Positions 5,682 through 7,608 of a DNA stretch of 7,608 bases are shown here, one piece after another. The translations under genes were made by a program, and so were the position numbers. The notes under the pieces were generated by a model. The model made no database searches. It was given only the letters and a program-made list of their open reading frames with translations, and had not been told where the DNA came from. The stretch covers positions 1 through 7,608 of the forward strand of contig JACVSD010000078.1 of the NCBI GenBank assembly GCA_014534095.1, read 5' to 3'. The DNA is from Nitrospiraceae bacterium (GTDB lineage: Bacteria > Nitrospirota > Nitrospiria > Nitrospirales > Nitrospiraceae). How positions within the stretch are numbered: the stretch's first letter is position 1; each line of letters opens with the position of its first letter.

Positions 5682-6263
5682 TTACTCCAAATCGTTCAGC
5701 CACTCTTCTCGCAAGGCACCCGGCACGGACACATCGGCATGATACTCGCCGTGATGCACTTCAATGGACACCGGCTGGCGCAAGTCCGCGAAGGCGCTCT
5801 TCATGGCAGCCGTTGGACAGAACCGGACAAAATGAACGGCGCTGATCTTGGTCTCGTGACTATGGCCGCCTTCGAACTGCCCGTAGACGCGACTGCCACC
5901 CGCTACGATCGCGACTGTGTCGCCCCGATCCAGGCCCATGAAGACATCCAACCACGGCTTGACCTTCGCTTCGTCGGTAATTTCGATCAAGAGCGTGGCG
6001 CTCAGTTCTTCCTGTGACGGCAGTAATGCATTATACACATCCAACTCGTCCTGAACCTTGGCCGGGTCGAAGATGCGCTCCACACGAATCATTTCTTGAA
6101 TCTGGAATTGCAGCGTCTGACGATTTTCAAAAACCAGCGTGATCAACGGTCCCACCGTAATCCGGCGCCGCTGCTTCAACGCAATGATGCGCGCGCGAAA
6201 CGCTTCACGCTGTCGTTCATACTCGGCATAGGGAATCACGTCGCCCAGCGTGATGGCGTTCAC
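5682..6263 (-). CDS. DUF3501 family protein
   Basis: 193 residues beginning with GTG 6263; a G-rich stretch (GGTGGGG) just upstream is a weak ribosome site. I recognise the DUF3501 pattern from the N-terminal LGDVIPYAEYERQREAFRAR, the central ENRQTLQFQIQEMIRVERI, ELNALLPxxxELSATL-type segment (here VYNALLPSQEELSATLLIEI), and the C-terminal AVHFVRF with the hydrophilic HHGEYHADVSVP tail. No signal peptide, membrane segment or cofactor motif is visible, although the C-terminal half is rich in His. The biochemical function is unknown. From memory, DUF3501 genes commonly sit next to HdrD/GlpC-like Fe-S proteins and rubrerythrins in proteobacteria, and the same pairing with the Fe-S gene is seen here 46 bp upstream. 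Its stop (TAA) is followed after CG by the start of the pterin synthase gene, indicating tight co-expression. Confidence 0.85.
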   Translation of the reverse strand: MNAITLGDVIPYAEYERQREAFRARIIALKQRRRITVGPLITLVFENRQTLQFQIQEMIRVERIFDPAKVQDELDVYNALLPSQEELSATLLIEITDEAKVKPWLDVFMGLDRGDTVAIVAGGSRVYGQFEGGHSHETKISAVHFVRFCPTAAMKSAFADLRQPVSIEVHHGEYHADVSVPGALREEWLNDLE

Positions 6264-6309
6264 GGCCCCACCGAGACCGGCCGTTCGTTCCAGTCACCCA
6301 TCATACTGG

Positions 6310-7587
6310 TCACGATGAGGGTAAACCATAGGCATCCCGCACAATTTGAATCGGATGACGGGTCGCTTGTCCTCCAGCATGCGCGCGTGCACCGGCCTGA
6401 TCGAGTTGGATCCCGGCCAGCGGGCAATCCGACGCAACCAGATCGACCGGCGCCTGCTCGATGGCGCGGACCGCTTTTCCGGCCAGCTTCATGGAGAGCG
6501 AAAAAAATTCGGTCTTGGCCGACCAGGACCCATCGTGACCTGAACATTTCTCGATGACCTCGACCTGGGCGCCAGCCGTTTCCATCAACTCTTTGGATTT
6601 GAAGCCGATGTTTTGATCGCGCAAGTGACACGGTATCTGATAGGCCACCCGGCCGGGCGCGTGGACAAAATCCACGGCCAACTGGCCTTCTCTTTTGAGC
6701 TTCATGAGGTATTCGCAGACGTCGAAGGTCCGCGCGGCCACCTGCTTGGTCCGGCCGTCGGGAGACAGGTCCGGATATTCACGCTTCAGCATGAGGCTGC
6801 AACTCGCGACCGGGACGACGACATCGTAGCCTTGCTCAACCCACGGGTGCAGATGGGCCACATTCGCCGCGGCCGCCGCTTGAATGGCCTGCGTGTCACC
6901 GACGTCGAACTGCGGCATGCCGCAGCAGCGTTGCTCCGGCACGACCACCTGCACGCCGTTTTTCTCCAAGACCTGCACCGTCGCTTTGCCGATGTCCGTC
7001 GCTTGATAGTTCACGAGGCAGCTGGAAAAGAGCGCCACCTTGCGCGCCGCCGGAGTGCCGCCCTTGCCGGGACCGCGTCGGTTGAACCATCGAGGAAACG
7101 TTTCGGCGGAGAATGGCAGCACCTGCCGCTCACGATGGACGCCCATGAGCTTCTCGAGGAGCAGACGCACAGGACGATTGTTCAGGAGCCGGTTGGTCAA
7201 CGACGCCGTGATACTCCCGAGCCGGCCTATCAGGTCGGTTTTGATGAGGAGCCAATCCCGCCAGCGCACCCCCCGCTCCACGGCCAGCCGCTTTTTCCAG
7301 GCGATCATCAGCCGTGGGAAGTCGAGCTCGTACTGATGCGGCGGTGTATAGGGGCAATGGTTATAACAGAGCTTGCAGTAGTAGCACTCGTCGACGACCC
7401 GGTGGTGGTCGGCCGGCTTCAGCTTGGCCACGTCGCCGCCATACTCATCGATGCGATCTAACAGGGTGTTGAACGAGGGGCACAGATTGAAGCAGCGCCG
7501 GCAGCCGTCGCAGACCTCATAGATCCGCAGCGTCTCCGTATCGAGCTGCGCCGGATTGACGGGATGAATCAGGCTCGCGCCTTTCAT
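6310..7587 (-). CDS. Heterodisulfide-reductase/GlpC-like Fe-S protein (two 4Fe-4S, two CCG domains)
   Basis: 425 residues from ATG 7587, preceded by AGGGA at suitable spacing; the frame stays open to the right edge (GTG 7608), so an upstream start is possible. Two ferredoxin-type clusters are formed by Cys26/29/32/36 (CDGCRRCFNLCP) and Cys68/71/74/78 (CYYCKLCYNHCP). A linker (about 80-180) follows, then two CCG domains. The first uses Cys190, Cys221-Cys222-Gly and Cys263. The second uses Cys320 and Cys388 but has Cys348-Ser-Gly in place of CCG. This is the layout of HdrD, GlpC and the glycolate-oxidase Fe-S subunit, which pass electrons between a flavoprotein or disulfide and quinones or other carriers. 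No flavoprotein partner is in the window. There is no signal peptide or clear membrane helix. The coupling to DUF3501 suggests the uncharacterised DUF3501-associated subfamily rather than true GlpC or GlcF. Confidence 0.9.
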   Translation of the reverse strand: MKGASLIHPVNPAQLDTETLRIYEVCDGCRRCFNLCPSFNTLLDRIDEYGGDVAKLKPADHHRVVDECYYCKLCYNHCPYTPPHQYELDFPRLMIAWKKRLAVERGVRWRDWLLIKTDLIGRLGSITASLTNRLLNNRPVRLLLEKLMGVHRERQVLPFSAETFPRWFNRRGPGKGGTPAARKVALFSSCLVNYQATDIGKATVQVLEKNGVQVVVPEQRCCGMPQFDVGDTQAIQAAAAANVAHLHPWVEQGYDVVVPVASCSLMLKREYPDLSPDGRTKQVAARTFDVCEYLMKLKREGQLAVDFVHAPGRVAYQIPCHLRDQNIGFKSKELMETAGAQVEVIEKCSGHDGSWSAKTEFFSLSMKLAGKAVRAIEQAPVDLVASDCPLAGIQLDQAGARAHAGGQATRHPIQIVRDAYGLPSS

Positions 7588-7608
7588 GATGCGTCCCTGC
7601 TCACACAC

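Noticed and set aside
6613..7461. 282-codon plus-strand frame
   Set aside because: Antisense to the Fe-S protein gene, whose eight ferredoxin cysteines and CCG motifs fix the coding strand.

Overview
The window is about 60% GC, densely coded, and has a Gram-negative signature: an exported TPR plus outer-membrane-barrel protein, an exported NTF2-like protein and a hybrid sensor kinase. The gene content (a heterodisulfide-reductase-like Fe-S protein with a DUF3501 protein, an AhpE-like peroxiredoxin, a barrel/TPR protein) would fit a Nitrospira-like (Nitrospirota) chromosome. This assignment is a judgement from gene content and base composition, not a search. No mobile element, rRNA, tRNA or CRISPR array was seen.

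Layout. (1) Positions 1-1324, minus strand: a secreted tetratricopeptide-repeat protein running into an outer-membrane beta-barrel, cut off by the left edge. It covers the whole of that stretch although a long spurious open frame lies opposite it. (2) 1325-1705: a 381-bp divergent regulatory region with a pair of near-identical dyads exactly 31 bp apart and a strong promoter candidate facing right. (3) 1706-4234, plus strand: a thiol peroxidase (peroxiredoxin), a small thioredoxin-fold protein with a CEPC site, and a hybrid histidine kinase whose PAS domain carries a cysteine cluster. The first two look like an operon with a long stem-loop between them; the kinase follows in the same direction after a short gap. 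(4) 4235-4310: a convergent junction with a terminator for the leftward gene. (5) 4311-4784, minus strand: a small exported NTF2/SnoaL-like protein. (6) 7587-4927, minus strand: an operon of an Fe-S/CCG-domain oxidoreductase subunit, a DUF3501 protein and a tandem-duplicated pterin synthase. The operon probably starts upstream of the window.

How the genes may work together. The rightward cluster reads as a peroxide or thiol-redox module: an enzyme, a possible reductant and a possible sensor. The leftward operon links an electron-transfer Fe-S protein and DUF3501 to a pterin enzyme. Its first half has the complete active site, with the C-x5-HGH spacing of 6-pyruvoyltetrahydropterin synthase (PTPS-II), and its second half is a decayed copy. 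These two modules and the tandem dyads are the parts most worth following up.
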